Shown here: one piece after another, positions 19,220-27,590 of the stretch | Position numbering within the stretch: position 1 is the first letter of the stretch | Layout: each line of letters opens with the position of its first letter | Notes under the pieces: generated by a model | Seen by the model: the letters and a program-made list of their open reading frames with translations, nothing else | Databases searched by the model: none | Told to the model about the DNA's origin: nothing | Source: Luteococcus peritonei | Lineage (GTDB): Bacteria; Actinomycetota; Actinomycetes; Propionibacteriales; Propionibacteriaceae | DNA: 64,000 nucleotides | Assembly: GCF_039526385.1 (NCBI RefSeq) | Contig: NZ_BAAAIX010000026.1 | Span: 124,001-188,000, forward strand | Direction of reading: 5' to 3' | Translations under genes and position numbers: made by a program

Positions 19220-20075
19220 CGGCCGGCCCCCAGGCGCCACCGAAGGCCTCGAAGGTGTTTCGGCGCACCTGCTGGCACAGCTCGTCCAGGTCGGCCCCGA
19301 GCACCTCGGCCATGAAGCGCAGGGTGTGCGGCACCAGGTAGGGCGCGTTCGCCTTGCCGCGGGCCGGCACCGGCGTCAGGTAGGGGGCATCGGTCTCCAC
19401 CAGCACCTTCTCCAGCGGGGTGACCTTCAGCGCCTCGGAGAGGTAGCCGGCGTTCTTGTAGGTGACCACGCCGGGGAAGCTGAGCCAGGCGTCGTGGTCC
19501 AGGCAGGCGCGGGCGAAGTCCGCGTCGCCGCTGAAGCAGTGCATCACGACGCGCTCGGGCAGCTGCTCGGCAGCCAGCACGCGCAGCAGGTCGTCGTGCG
19601 CCTCGCGGTGGTGGATCACCAGGCTGAGCCCGTGGCGCCGTGCCATCTCGATGTGGGCGACGAAGCTCTTCTCCTGCACGGCATGGGCATCGGGCTCGGT
19701 GGTGCGGTAGTGGTCCAGGCCGGTCTCACCAATGGCGCGCACGCCCTCGGCGGCGGCCAGCTCGTCGATGGCGGCCAGGTCCGCGTCCAGGTCGCTGCTG
19801 CGGGCGGCGTCGTTGGGGTGCATGGCGACGGCGGCCACCACCTGCTCGAAGCGCTGGGCCAGCTCGACGGCGATCCGGGAGGAGGCGACGTCGCAGCCCA
19901 CCTCCACCACCCGGTCCACGCCGACGGCGGCCGCGGCGGCCAGGTTGGTCTCCACGTCCAGGCCGGAGTACTCGCGGGTGGAGTCCAGGTGGGTGTGGGA
20001 GTCCACCACCGGTGAGGGCAGCGGCTCGGGCAGGCCGGGCAGGTGCAGCTCGTCGAGCCGCTCTGCGATCGTCAT
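19212..20075 (-). CDS. tatD: TatD-family metal-dependent deoxyribonuclease
   Basis: A 287-residue TIM-barrel hydrolase. Metal ligands are visible as DSHTHLD at the N-terminus, GETGLDHYR, IHHREAHDDLL, HCFSGD and ETDAPYLTP. It is a probable 3'-5' nuclease or D-aminoacyl-tRNA-deacylase-like hydrolase. Start overlaps the stop of rsmI by 4 nt. Confidence 0.93.
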   Translation of the reverse strand: MTIAERLDELHLPGLPEPLPSPVVDSHTHLDSTREYSGLDVETNLAAAAAVGVDRVVEVGCDVASSRIAVELAQRFEQVVAAVAMHPNDAARSSDLDADLAAIDELAAAEGVRAIGETGLDHYRTTEPDAHAVQEKSFVAHIEMARRHGLSLVIHHREAHDDLLRVLAAEQLPERVVMHCFSGDADFARACLDHDAWLSFPGVVTYKNAGYLSEALKVTPLEKVLVETDAPYLTPVPARGKANAPYLVPHTLRFMAEVLGADLDELCQQVRRNTFEAFGGAWGPADA

Positions 20076-21013
20076 CGGGTTCCCTTCGCGTCGAGGGCAG
20101 CCTGGTAGAGCTGCTTGCGGTTGGCGCCGGTGAGCTGGGCCACCTCGGCCACCGCCGCGGACAGTTTCTCACCCTGCGCGATGCGCTGCTGCACCAGCGC
20201 GAGGGCGTCGGTGGCATCGGTGGTCTGCTCGCGGCCCTGCACCACGACGCAGATCTCGCCGCGGGCCAGTTCCTCGGCACGCTCGGCCAGCTCGGCGAGG
20301 CTGCCGCGCGCCACCTGCTCGTGCGGCTTGGTGAGCTCGCGGCAGACCGCGGCCGGGCGGTCGGCACCCAGCTCCGCGGCGCAGTCGGTGAGGAAGTCGG
20401 CCAGCCGGTGCGGCGCCTCGAAGAAGACCATGGTGCGCGGCTCGGCGGCCAGCTCCGCCAACCGGCGTCGCCGCGGGCCCCCCTGGCGGGGCAGGAAACC
20501 CTCGAAGCAGAAGCGGTCCACCGGCAGCCCGCTGACCGCCAGCGCGGTGAGCACGGCGCTGGGCCCGGGCACACAGGTGACCTCCAGGCCCTGCTCCACG
20601 GCGGCCTGCACCAGCCGGTAGCCGGGATCGCTCACCGAGGGCATGCCGGCATCGGTGGCCACCACCACATTGCTGCCGGCCTCCAGCTCGGCCACCAGCT
20701 CGGGGGTGCGGGAGGCCTCGTTCTGGTCGAAGTAGCTGATGATCCGGCCGCGGCTGCGCACCCCCAGGCGTCGCAGCAGGGTGACGAGCCGACGGGTGTC
20801 CTCGGCGGCGATCACCTCGGCGCCGGCCAGCACCGCCTTGAGGTTGTCCGAGGCGTCCAGGCTGGAGCCGATCGGGGTGGCGGCCAGCACCACACGGCCC
20901 CGGCCGTCGGCCCCGGGCTCGAGCTGGCGCGCCCGCACCGGCGTGCCCTCCGTGGCCTCCTGCGCCCCGGTGTCGAGGGAGCTGTCCTCACTGTGCTGGT
21001 CCATGGGCTCCAT
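20072..21013 (-). CDS. rsmI: 16S rRNA (cytidine-1402-2'-O)-methyltransferase
   Basis: A SAM-dependent methyltransferase of the tetrapyrrole-methylase fold. RsmI marks are VVLAATPIGSSLDASDN, EVIAAEDTRRLVTLL, ATDAGMPSVSDPGY and a C-terminal KLSAAVAEVAQLTG RsmI tail. An N-terminal ~45-residue extension (acidic, Glu/Gln-rich) precedes the domain. ATG 21013 was chosen over further upstream codons, which would run into the pmt promoter; ATG 21004 is equally possible. Confidence 0.92.
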   Translation of the reverse strand: MEPMDQHSEDSSLDTGAQEATEGTPVRARQLEPGADGRGRVVLAATPIGSSLDASDNLKAVLAGAEVIAAEDTRRLVTLLRRLGVRSRGRIISYFDQNEASRTPELVAELEAGSNVVVATDAGMPSVSDPGYRLVQAAVEQGLEVTCVPGPSAVLTALAVSGLPVDRFCFEGFLPRQGGPRRRRLAELAAEPRTMVFFEAPHRLADFLTDCAAELGADRPAAVCRELTKPHEQVARGSLAELAERAEELARGEICVVVQGREQTTDATDALALVQQRIAQGEKLSAAVAEVAQLTGANRKQLYQAALDAKGTR

Positions 21014-21077
21014 TGTGGCCTGCCGGCAGGCGTCGGGGCCGCAGCGACGGCGTCGGGAGCGCGCGAGCGCCAGCACC

Positions 21078-21083
21078 TAGGAT
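21078..21083 (+). promoter_or_regulatory. -10 box of pmt (leaderless)
   Basis: TAGGAT on the plus strand. The GTG at 21090 is 6 nt downstream, the spacing seen at other leaderless starts here, so it is preferred over the GTG at 21084. Confidence 0.5.
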
Positions 21084-21089
21084 GTGCTC

Positions 21090-22673
21090 GTGATCGAGAC
21101 CCGCGCCCATGCCATCGACAAGCTGAAGGACGCCCCGCCGCAGGACCGGCTGGTGGGATGGCTGGTCACGCTCGCGATCACCGCCTTCGCCTTCGCGATC
21201 CGCTGGGTGGACCTGCGCCGTCCCGGGAACCTGGTCTTCGACGAGACCTACTACCCCAAGGACGCCTGGACCATGCTGCACCTGGGCTACGAGGGCACCT
21301 GGCCCGAGACCCAGCCGGGCACCAAGACCAAGATCAACGACGCGATCGCGCAGGGGATCACCAACGGCTGGACCCCCGAGCCCTCCTTCGTGGTGCACCC
21401 GCCGCTGGGCAAGTGGCTGATCGCGCTGGGCGAGCACTTCTACGGCATGAACTCCTTCGGCTGGCGGGTCTCCTCGCTGGTGGCCGGCACCCTGCTGGTG
21501 ATGGCCACCATCCGGCTGGCCCGTCGCCTCTCGCGCTCCACGCTGGTGGGCGGCATCGCCGGCCTGCTGCTGGCGCTGGACGGGCTGGCCTTCACGATGA
21601 GCCGGATCGGGCTGCTGGACATCTTCCAGGCCCTCTTCCTGGTCTGCGGCGTGGCCTGCGTGGCGGCCGACCGGGACTGGTTCCGCCACCGCCTGGCGGC
21701 CTATCTGGAGCACGCCGGCTGGGCGGACCTGGGTGGCAGCTTCGGGCCGGGCCTGGTGCTGCGCCCCTGGCGGATCGCGGCCGGCGTCTGCTTCGGCCTG
21801 GCCTGCGCGGTGAAGTGGAATTCCATGTTCGTGCTGGCCGCGATGGGCATCCTGTCGGTGGTCTGGGACCTGGGTGCGCGTCGGCTGGCCGGCGCCGGGC
21901 ACCGCAGCCTCCTGTCGCTGCTGCGCGACGGCATCCCCGCCTTCGTGCAGCTGGTGGTGGTGGCCGTGCCGGTCTACCTGGCCAGCTGGACCGGCTGGCT
22001 GGTGACCCACGGCGGCTGGTCGCGCGACTGGGGCGCCAAGAATCCCGACGCCTGGACCACCCGCTTCCTGGGCAAGCCGCTGGCCTCGCTGTGGCACTAC
22101 CACCAGGAGATCTACAACTTCCACACCGGCGACTCGATGATGAATGCCACCCACGTCTACGAGGCCAATCCCTGGGGTTGGCTGGTGATGGCGCGTCCGA
22201 TCGGCATCGACGCGGTGAACGACATCAAGCCGGGCGTCGACGGCTGCCAGGCCGTCAACGACACCTGCCTGCGCGTCATCTCCGGCGCCGGCACCCCGGT
22301 GCTGTGGTGGATGGCGCTGGCGGCCCTGCTGGCAGGCCTGGTGGTGTGGATCGCCGGCCGTGACTGGCGCTTCGGGCTGCCCATCGTCGCCGCGATGAGC
22401 ACCTACCTGCCGTGGTTCAACTACGACGACCGCCCGCTGTTCTTCTTCTACGCCATCTGCATCATCCCCTTCACCGTGACGGTGCTGGCGCTGTGGCTGG
22501 GCAAGCTGCTGGGTCCGGCCGACGGGCCAGACCGGCGACGCCGCGCCCTGCTGGTGGGCGGCGCGGTGGCGCTGGTGGCGGCCAACTTCTGCTTCATCTA
22601 CCCGGTGCTCACCGACCAGATGATGACCCGCAAGGCCTGGCTGGCCCGGATGTGGTTCCGCTCCTGGATCTGA
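21090..22673 (+). CDS. pmt: Polyprenyl-phosphate-mannose protein mannosyltransferase (GT39)
   Basis: A ~527-residue integral membrane glycosyltransferase that transfers mannose from polyprenyl-phosphate-mannose to Ser/Thr of secreted proteins. The N-terminal Asp-Glu catalytic pair is in VFDETYYPKD; PPLGKWLIALGEHFYGMNSFGWR and about ten hydrophobic segments follow. Divergent from rsmI, the usual actinobacterial arrangement. The Ser/Thr-rich linker of the lipoprotein at 5004-5771 could be one target, which is only a guess. Confidence 0.93.
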   Translation: MIETRAHAIDKLKDAPPQDRLVGWLVTLAITAFAFAIRWVDLRRPGNLVFDETYYPKDAWTMLHLGYEGTWPETQPGTKTKINDAIAQGITNGWTPEPSFVVHPPLGKWLIALGEHFYGMNSFGWRVSSLVAGTLLVMATIRLARRLSRSTLVGGIAGLLLALDGLAFTMSRIGLLDIFQALFLVCGVACVAADRDWFRHRLAAYLEHAGWADLGGSFGPGLVLRPWRIAAGVCFGLACAVKWNSMFVLAAMGILSVVWDLGARRLAGAGHRSLLSLLRDGIPAFVQLVVVAVPVYLASWTGWLVTHGGWSRDWGAKNPDAWTTRFLGKPLASLWHYHQEIYNFHTGDSMMNATHVYEANPWGWLVMARPIGIDAVNDIKPGVDGCQAVNDTCLRVISGAGTPVLWWMALAALLAGLVVWIAGRDWRFGLPIVAAMSTYLPWFNYDDRPLFFFYAICIIPFTVTVLALWLGKLLGPADGPDRRRRALLVGGAVALVAANFCFIYPVLTDQMMTRKAWLARMWFRSWI

Positions 22674-22800
22674 GCCGGATCCAGCTACTGGTTCCGGGGC
22701 GCATCCGAGCGCCTGGACCTGGCCCGCATCCCGCGGCAGGGCCCCTGACCGGGAGCGCCGGGAGCGCACCCTAGGATGACGCCGACGAAGGGAGAGCGGC

Positions 22801-24288
22801 GTGATCTGGAAGCTGCACAACGACGGGGTGCTGGAGCCGGGGGCCGTGGTGGCCCCCGACGAGCGCCTGAGCTGGGGCAAGACCGTCGGGCTGGGCGCCC
22901 AGCACGTGGTGGCCATGTTCGGAGCCACCTTCGTCTTCCCGCTGCTGATGGGGCTGAACCCGCAGCTCGCCGTGATGATGAGCGGCGTCGCCACCCTGCT
23001 CTTCCTGGCCATCACCCGCAACCGGGTGCCCTCCTACCTGGGCAGCTCGGCCTCCTTCGTGGGCGTGGCCACCACCATCTATGCCCACGGCGGCAATCCC
23101 TCCCACGTGAGCGGTGCCCTGCTCTTCGTCGGCCTGGCCCTGTTGCTGGTGGGCATCATCATCCACGTGGCCGGTGCCCGGGTGATCCACCGGGTGCTGC
23201 CGCCGGTGGTGACCGGTGCCGTGGTGATGCTGATCGGCTTCAACCTGGCGCCCGTGGTGGCCAAGACCTACTGGCCGCAGGACCAGTGGACCGCCCTGGT
23301 GGTGATGCTGGTGGTGGTCTTCCTGTCGGTGGGCCTGCGCGGCTTCCTGGGCCGGATCGCGATCTTCCTGTCGCTGCTGGTGGGCTATGCGCTGAGCGCG
23401 GTGCTGGACCGTCTCGCCGGCCCGGTGACCCGGCTGGTGGACGGCCAGCCCACCACCGCCTACCGCGTCGACTGGGGCAACGTGCGCACCGCCGACTGGT
23501 TCGGCCTGCCGCCGGTCAGTGACCTGGCCCACTGGAAGCTGGGCAGCGCCAGCAATGTGCTGGGCTTCCACGCCCCCAGTTTCAGCCTGGCCTTCGCCCT
23601 GCTGGCGCTGCCGGTGGTGATCGCGCTGATCGCCGAGAACACCGGCCACGTGAAGGCGGTGGCGGAGATGACCGGCACCAACCTGGACGACACCATGGGC
23701 CGCGCCATCGTCGCCGACGGCCTGACCTCGATGCTGGCCACCGGCGTCGGCGCCGGCCCCACCACCACCTATGCCGAGAACATCGGCGTGATGGCCTCCA
23801 CCCGGGTCTACTCCACCGCCGCCTATGTGGTGGCGGCCGTGGTGGCCATCGGTTTCGGCTTCTCCCCCAAGTTCGGCGCGGTGATCTCCGCGACGCCCGG
23901 TGGCGTGCTGGGCGGCATCTGCGTGGTGCTCTACGGCATGATCGGCCTGCTCGGGGCCAAGATCTGGAAGGAGAACCGGGTGGACTTCGGCAACCCGGTG
24001 AACCTGGTGCCGGTGGCCGCGGGCATCATCATCGGCGTCGGCGACGTCAGCCTGAAGTTCAGCGAGGAGTTCACCCTGGGCGGCATCGCCTTCGGCACCC
24101 TGGCGACGGTTGTCCTGTGGCACGTGGCCCGCGCGATCGCGCCGCGCTACCTGTCCGACGCCGCCGGTGGCGCCAACCTGGTTCTGGACACCCCCGGCAT
24201 GTACGTCGAGGAGGAGGCGGACCAGCCCTACGAGAAGTACCTGGACCGTGGCGCACGCGCCGAGCAGGGGCCGCACCGCGAGAGCTGA
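22801..24288 (+). CDS. Uracil/xanthine permease, NCS2 family (backbone copy)
   Basis: A 495-residue nucleobase:cation symporter of the UraA/XanP family with about 14 membrane segments. It carries the helix 8 Glu motif ALIAENTGHVKAV and YAENIGVMASTRVYST. It is closely similar along its length to the second copy at 48204-49676 (for example VVAPDERLSWGKTVGLGAQ against VVAPNERLSWGRTIGLGAQ). GTG 22801 has GAAGGGAGAG upstream, and a TAGGAT -10 box lies at 22772-22777. UraA-like features suggest uracil, but xanthine is possible. Confidence 0.9.
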   Translation: MIWKLHNDGVLEPGAVVAPDERLSWGKTVGLGAQHVVAMFGATFVFPLLMGLNPQLAVMMSGVATLLFLAITRNRVPSYLGSSASFVGVATTIYAHGGNPSHVSGALLFVGLALLLVGIIIHVAGARVIHRVLPPVVTGAVVMLIGFNLAPVVAKTYWPQDQWTALVVMLVVVFLSVGLRGFLGRIAIFLSLLVGYALSAVLDRLAGPVTRLVDGQPTTAYRVDWGNVRTADWFGLPPVSDLAHWKLGSASNVLGFHAPSFSLAFALLALPVVIALIAENTGHVKAVAEMTGTNLDDTMGRAIVADGLTSMLATGVGAGPTTTYAENIGVMASTRVYSTAAYVVAAVVAIGFGFSPKFGAVISATPGGVLGGICVVLYGMIGLLGAKIWKENRVDFGNPVNLVPVAAGIIIGVGDVSLKFSEEFTLGGIAFGTLATVVLWHVARAIAPRYLSDAAGGANLVLDTPGMYVEEEADQPYEKYLDRGARAEQGPHRES

Positions 24289-24581
24289 CTGTGGGGACGC
24301 TGAGCGGCCCCGATCCGCAGGTGCTTGCCCACGGGCCGGCGGCGCGGGAGAGTTGAAGACAGCAGGAGGACCGGGCGGGGGCCCGGACCACGGCCCGGGG
24401 GCGGAACCACAGGTTTCGAGGGGACGTGCCACCTGCCACACGTGCCGAGCGCACCGGTTGGTCGGGGGACCACCGGATGATGCGCTCGGCACGATTCATG
24501 TCCGGGCGGGATTCCTGCCCCAGCGGTGCCCGCGTCTCGGCGGGCTTCATGTCCCGGGCAGGTCTCAGGTCCGCGCGCGGG
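24289..24581. other. Gene-free convergent spacer with hairpins
   Basis: No gene is visible between the convergent NCS2 and APC permeases. The 293 bp contain several inverted repeats; the strongest is at 24441-24493. Confidence 0.5.
24441..24493. terminator. Long hairpin, probable bidirectional terminator
   Basis: Outer arms CGTGCCGAGCGCA (24441-24453) and TGCGCTCGGCACG (24481-24493) are a perfect 13-bp inverted repeat. Inside, CCGGTTGGTC pairs with GACCACCGG with one bulge. It lies between two convergent genes; there is no T-tract on either side. Confidence 0.5.
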
Positions 24582-25829
24582 TCACGCTCCCCCGCGGCGC
24601 AGCGCCAGCCGACCGAGCACGCCCACCAGCACCACTCCTGTCCCCCAGAGCACCGAGGACAGCGGCAGGGTGCAGACCAGCACCAGACAGAGCACCCCGC
24701 CGATCCCCTGCCACAGCCGCGGGTAGAGCCGGTCGCGGTCCTGGTGCCAGGCGCTGAGGTTGGCCACCAGGTAGTAGAGCAGGACGCCGAAGCTGGAGAA
24801 GCCGATTGCGCCGCGCAGGTCGGTGGTGAGCACCACCAGGGTGACGACGGTGGCCAGCACCGCCTCGGCCCGACGCGGCACCTGGTGGCGCGGGTCGATG
24901 ACGGCGAGCGCCCGGGGCAGGTCGCCCTCGCGGGCCATCGCCAGGCTGGTGCGACCGATGCCTGCCACCAGACTGAGCAGTGAGCCGAGCGCCGCCGCGG
25001 CCGCGCCGAATCGCACCACCGGAAGCGCGCAGGCGTGCCCCGCGAGCCGGACGGCCTCGGCCAGCGGGGCGGGGCTGGCGGCCAGTCGCGCGGGGCCGAG
25101 CAGGTGGAGCAGCGTGGCGCCGACAGCCAGGTAGACCAGCAGCGCGATGCCCAGGGCGGTGATGATGGCGCGTGGGATGGTGCGACGCGGCTCCACCACC
25201 TCCTCTCCCATGGTGGCGATCCGGGCGTAGCCGGCGAAGGCGAAGAAGAGCAGGCCGGCGCCCTGCAGCACCCCCATCGGCCCGGGGCTGGTGGCCAGCG
25301 TCGGGGCCGGCGGGTGGGCGGCCTGGGAGCCCAGGCCGAGGACCACCACCAGGGCGAGGACGGCGATCACCACCACGGCGAGGATCCGGGCCAGCCGGGC
25401 GGTGCGGGTGATGCCGAACATGTTCACCACGGCCAGCAACCAGACGGCGGCCACCGCCATCGGCCGCGGCCAGCCCTCGGGGGCAGCGTAGTGGGCGAAG
25501 GTGAGTGCCATGACGGCGCAGGAGGCGGTCTTGCCCACCACGAAGCACCAGCCGGCGACGAAGCCGGGCCAGGGTCCCAGTTCCTCGCGTCCGTAGAAGT
25601 AGGTGCCGCCGCTGGTCGGGTAGCGGGCCGCGAGCTGGGCCGAGGAGGTGACATTGCACCAGGCCACCAGTGCCGCGATGGCCAGTGCGGCCAGCAGCCA
25701 GTGCCCCGCTGCCGCAGCGGCCGGCGCGAAGGCCGAGAAGACGCCCGCGCCCACCATGGACCCGAGCCCGATCATCACGGCGTCGCCGAGGCCGAGCCGT
25801 CGGGCGAGAGTGGGTTGGGCTGTGCTCAC
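24582..25829 (-). CDS. APC-family amino-acid permease
   Basis: A 415-residue membrane transporter of the amino acid-polyamine-organocation superfamily with about 12 hydrophobic segments. The start GLGDAVMIGLGSMVGAGVFSAF is the classical helix-1 Gly-rich motif, and FFAFAGYARIATMGEEV is helix 6. The substrate is unknown. The GTG at 25829 follows a TAGCGT -10 box by 6 nt, a leaderless start. Confidence 0.88.
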   Translation of the reverse strand: MSTAQPTLARRLGLGDAVMIGLGSMVGAGVFSAFAPAAAAAGHWLLAALAIAALVAWCNVTSSAQLAARYPTSGGTYFYGREELGPWPGFVAGWCFVVGKTASCAVMALTFAHYAAPEGWPRPMAVAAVWLLAVVNMFGITRTARLARILAVVVIAVLALVVVLGLGSQAAHPPAPTLATSPGPMGVLQGAGLLFFAFAGYARIATMGEEVVEPRRTIPRAIITALGIALLVYLAVGATLLHLLGPARLAASPAPLAEAVRLAGHACALPVVRFGAAAAALGSLLSLVAGIGRTSLAMAREGDLPRALAVIDPRHQVPRRAEAVLATVVTLVVLTTDLRGAIGFSSFGVLLYYLVANLSAWHQDRDRLYPRLWQGIGGVLCLVLVCTLPLSSVLWGTGVVLVGVLGRLALRRGGA

Positions 25830-25835
25830 CGCCGC

Positions 25836-25841
25836 ACGCTA
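25836..25841 (-). promoter_or_regulatory. -10 box of the APC permease gene (leaderless)
   Basis: TAGCGT on the minus strand, 6 nt before the GTG at 25829. Confidence 0.5.
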
Positions 25842-25924
25842 GCCAGCCCCGGTGACGCGCAGGTGAACTGGCTGGGGCGTGGCTTCGGGTGTGGCTGGGC
25901 TCAGATCTCGGTCCGGCTGCCAGG

Positions 25925-26035
25925 CACCTCGCGCCCATTGCGCCCACCTCGCGCCCGCTTTGTGCACATCGCGCCTCGTGAACCCACCCCGTGCTCCTCC
26001 CGTCCACGTCGCGCACGAAAAGCAACCTTGCGCCT
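25925..26035. repeat. Degenerate 20-bp tandem array in a divergent intergenic region
   Basis: An 11-bp core CACNTCGCGCM recurs with a 20-bp period: starts at 25925 and 25945 (both CACCTCGCGCC), 25965 (CACATCGCGCC), 25985 (degenerate CACCCCGTGCT) and 26005 (CACGTCGCGCA), with a sixth weak unit AACCTTGCGCC at 26024. The other 9 bp of each unit vary. An 11-bp inverted repeat (GCGCCTCGTGA at 25971-25981, TCACGAGGCGC at 26058-26068) overlaps it. No gene is visible in 25842-26162. The role is unknown. Confidence 0.6.
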
Positions 26036-26162
26036 GGCATTACGCGCGCAACGTTGCTCACGAGGCGCAACGTGAACTGGGGAGCGTGAGGTCGTGAGGC
26101 TCCAATCGTCCTGCACGCCCGTCTCGATGCGGCACCCCGTGCGGGCACGGCAGGATGGGCGC

Positions 26163-26762
26163 ATGACAGAGAATCCTGGCCTGACGGTCGGCGACGACGG
26201 CCGGGCCCGTCCGGTGTGGGCTGCCTCCGACGAGCTGATGCGCAGCTACTACGACACCGAGTGGGGCATGCCGGTGCGCGACGAGCGGGGGCTGTTCGAG
26301 CGGCTGAGCCTGGAGGCCTTCCAGTCGGGGCTGAGTTGGGCGACGATCCTGCGCAAGCGGGAGAACTTCCGTGCCGCCTTCTCCAACTTCGAGCCCGACG
26401 CGGTGGCGCTCTTCGACGAGCGCGACGTGGAGCGGTTGATGACCGATGCCAGGATCGTGCGCAATCGACGCAAGGTGGATGCCACCATCACCAATGCCCG
26501 CGCGACGGTGGCGCTGCGCGAGAAGGGCGGTCTGGTGGACTTCATCTGGGGCTTCAAGCCAGCCGCGACGCCGCAGCCTCGCGACTTCTCCGAGGTGCCC
26601 ACCAGCTCGCCGGAGTCGGTGGCGCTGTCGAAGGCCTTGAAGAAGACCGGATTCGCGCACGTGGGACCCACCACGATGTTCGCGCTGATGGAGGCCGTCG
26701 GCATCGTAGACACCCACCTGCTGGGCTCCTGGCGCCGCGGCAGCTCCGGCGTCTGGGGGTAG
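26163..26762 (+). CDS. tag: DNA-3-methyladenine glycosylase I, zinc-ligand-less form
   Basis: A 199-residue helix-hairpin-helix glycosylase that removes 3-methyladenine from alkylated DNA. Family marks are YYDTEWGMPVRDERGLFE, LEAFQSGLSWATILRKRENFR and FAHVGPTTMFALMEAVGIVDTHL. In E. coli Tag, two Cys and two His bind a structural zinc. Here both Cys positions are replaced (RPVWAAS at the N-terminus, HLLGSWR at the C-terminus), so zinc is probably absent. Start at ATG 26163; upstream in-frame codons lie in the repeat-rich spacer. Confidence 0.88.
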   Translation: MTENPGLTVGDDGRARPVWAASDELMRSYYDTEWGMPVRDERGLFERLSLEAFQSGLSWATILRKRENFRAAFSNFEPDAVALFDERDVERLMTDARIVRNRRKVDATITNARATVALREKGGLVDFIWGFKPAATPQPRDFSEVPTSSPESVALSKALKKTGFAHVGPTTMFALMEAVGIVDTHLLGSWRRGSSGVWG

Positions 26763-26773
26763 TGCTCGGAGAA

Positions 26774-26836
26774 AATCGTCCCCAAAATGGGGGTCAGATT
26801 GGATTATCCCATCGGATCCTCGTTTTGGGGACGATT
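26774..26836. repeat. 14-bp perfect inverted repeat, terminator-like
   Basis: AATCGTCCCCAAAA (26774-26787) and TTTTGGGGACGATT (26823-26836) are perfect inverted arms around a 35-bp AT-richer centre. It lies just past the stop of tag and before the end of the convergent small membrane-protein gene. It could be a bidirectional terminator or a remnant of a small inverted-repeat element. Confidence 0.5.
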
Positions 26837-26885
26837 GTGCACACCACGTCGAGGATGAACGGGGATCACCCCAAACAGGTGAGAG

Positions 26886-27134
26886 TCAGACGCGACGTCG
26901 GGGGTTCTCAGGGATCCGGCGGCCCTGGCGTCGTGCGATGAGCGCGAGCACCATGCCGACCAGCGCGGCCGCAGCGCCGCCGGAGGCCAGTCCCTTGGCG
27001 ATGACGGAGCTGTTGGTGATGGCCCACAGGGTGGCGGCCAGGAAGACCAGCATCCCGACCCGGAACAAGCCCATCCCGAGCACCATGCGACGGTCTGCCT
27101 GGGTGGGGGCCGCGGGCTGCTTGCTGATGGCCAT
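26886..27134 (-). CDS. Small membrane protein, unknown function
   Basis: An 82-residue protein with a short charged N-terminus (AISKQPAAPTQADRR), two hydrophobic segments (residues ~17-36 and ~44-64) and an Arg-rich C-terminal tail (RRQGRRIPENPRRR). ATG 27134 has GAGAGGAC 4 nt upstream, which fixes the start. The Arg-rich tail suggests the C-terminus stays in the cytoplasm. I do not recognise a family. Confidence 0.6.
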   Translation of the reverse strand: MAISKQPAAPTQADRRMVLGMGLFRVGMLVFLAATLWAITNSSVIAKGLASGGAAAALVGMVLALIARRQGRRIPENPRRRV

Positions 27135-27340
27135 GGTGTCCTCTCGTGTGGCTGCGCCGAGCCTATGCCCAAACCATGTCGGCGGGGACACTGCTCACCG
27201 GCGACCGAGCGAGCCGGATACCGCTGCACCGAGACACGCATCGACCTCAAGCGCTGACTCGGATGGGGCCGCGCCCCACACTCACCTGCCGCTGTCAGCG
27301 CCTCGCAGACCCCTTTCGGGAGGCAGACTATGAGCCGCGA

Positions 27341-27466
27341 TTATGTCCAGTGCGGCCCGTCCTGGTGGATGTCGAAGGTGTCGAGGGCCTCGAGCCAGAA
27401 CGCGGCGGTTGGTGTGAGTGGCTGAGCGGCAGGCATCTTTGGAGGGTCCTCTTGTGGCTTGATCAT
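27341..27466 (-). CDS. Possible 41-residue micro-protein or gene fragment
   Basis: An open frame from ATG 27466 to TAA at 27341-27343; an internal ATG gives a 31-residue alternative. The C-terminal half (FWLEALDTFDIHQDGPHW) has a protein-like mix of aromatic and acidic residues, unusual for random GC-rich DNA. No good Shine-Dalgarno sequence precedes the outer ATG. It could be the end of a decayed gene. No family recognised. Confidence 0.2.
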   Translation of the reverse strand: MIKPQEDPPKMPAAQPLTPTAAFWLEALDTFDIHQDGPHWT

Positions 27467-27487
27467 CAGTGGTTGCTGCCGATGGGT

Positions 27488-27522
27488 GCGGCACCCGGGA
27501 GGGGGGGGCTCCCGGGTGCCGC
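27488..27522 (-). terminator. Terminator hairpin downstream of the GH49 gene
   Basis: GCGGCACCCGGGAG (27488-27501) and CTCCCGGGTGCCGC (27509-27522) form a perfect 14-bp stem with a 7-nt homopolymeric loop, ~70 bp past the stop of the GH49 gene. There is no clear T-tract. Confidence 0.6.
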
Positions 27523-27590
27523 TGAGACTGGCTGCCGGCCAAGGGGGTGGTGGCCCACTGGCTGGCGTCGGTAGTGCTCGTTGACGGTGG

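Larger units (their letters stand above)
27135..27590. other. 456-bp spacer at the edge of the accessory region
   Basis: Holds one candidate micro-ORF (27341-27466) and a strong hairpin (27488-27522). Nothing else gene-like is visible. Confidence 0.4.

Noticed and set aside
25925..26035. CRISPR array
   Set aside because: Repeats are only 11 bp and degenerate, spacers 9 bp, and no cas genes are near.
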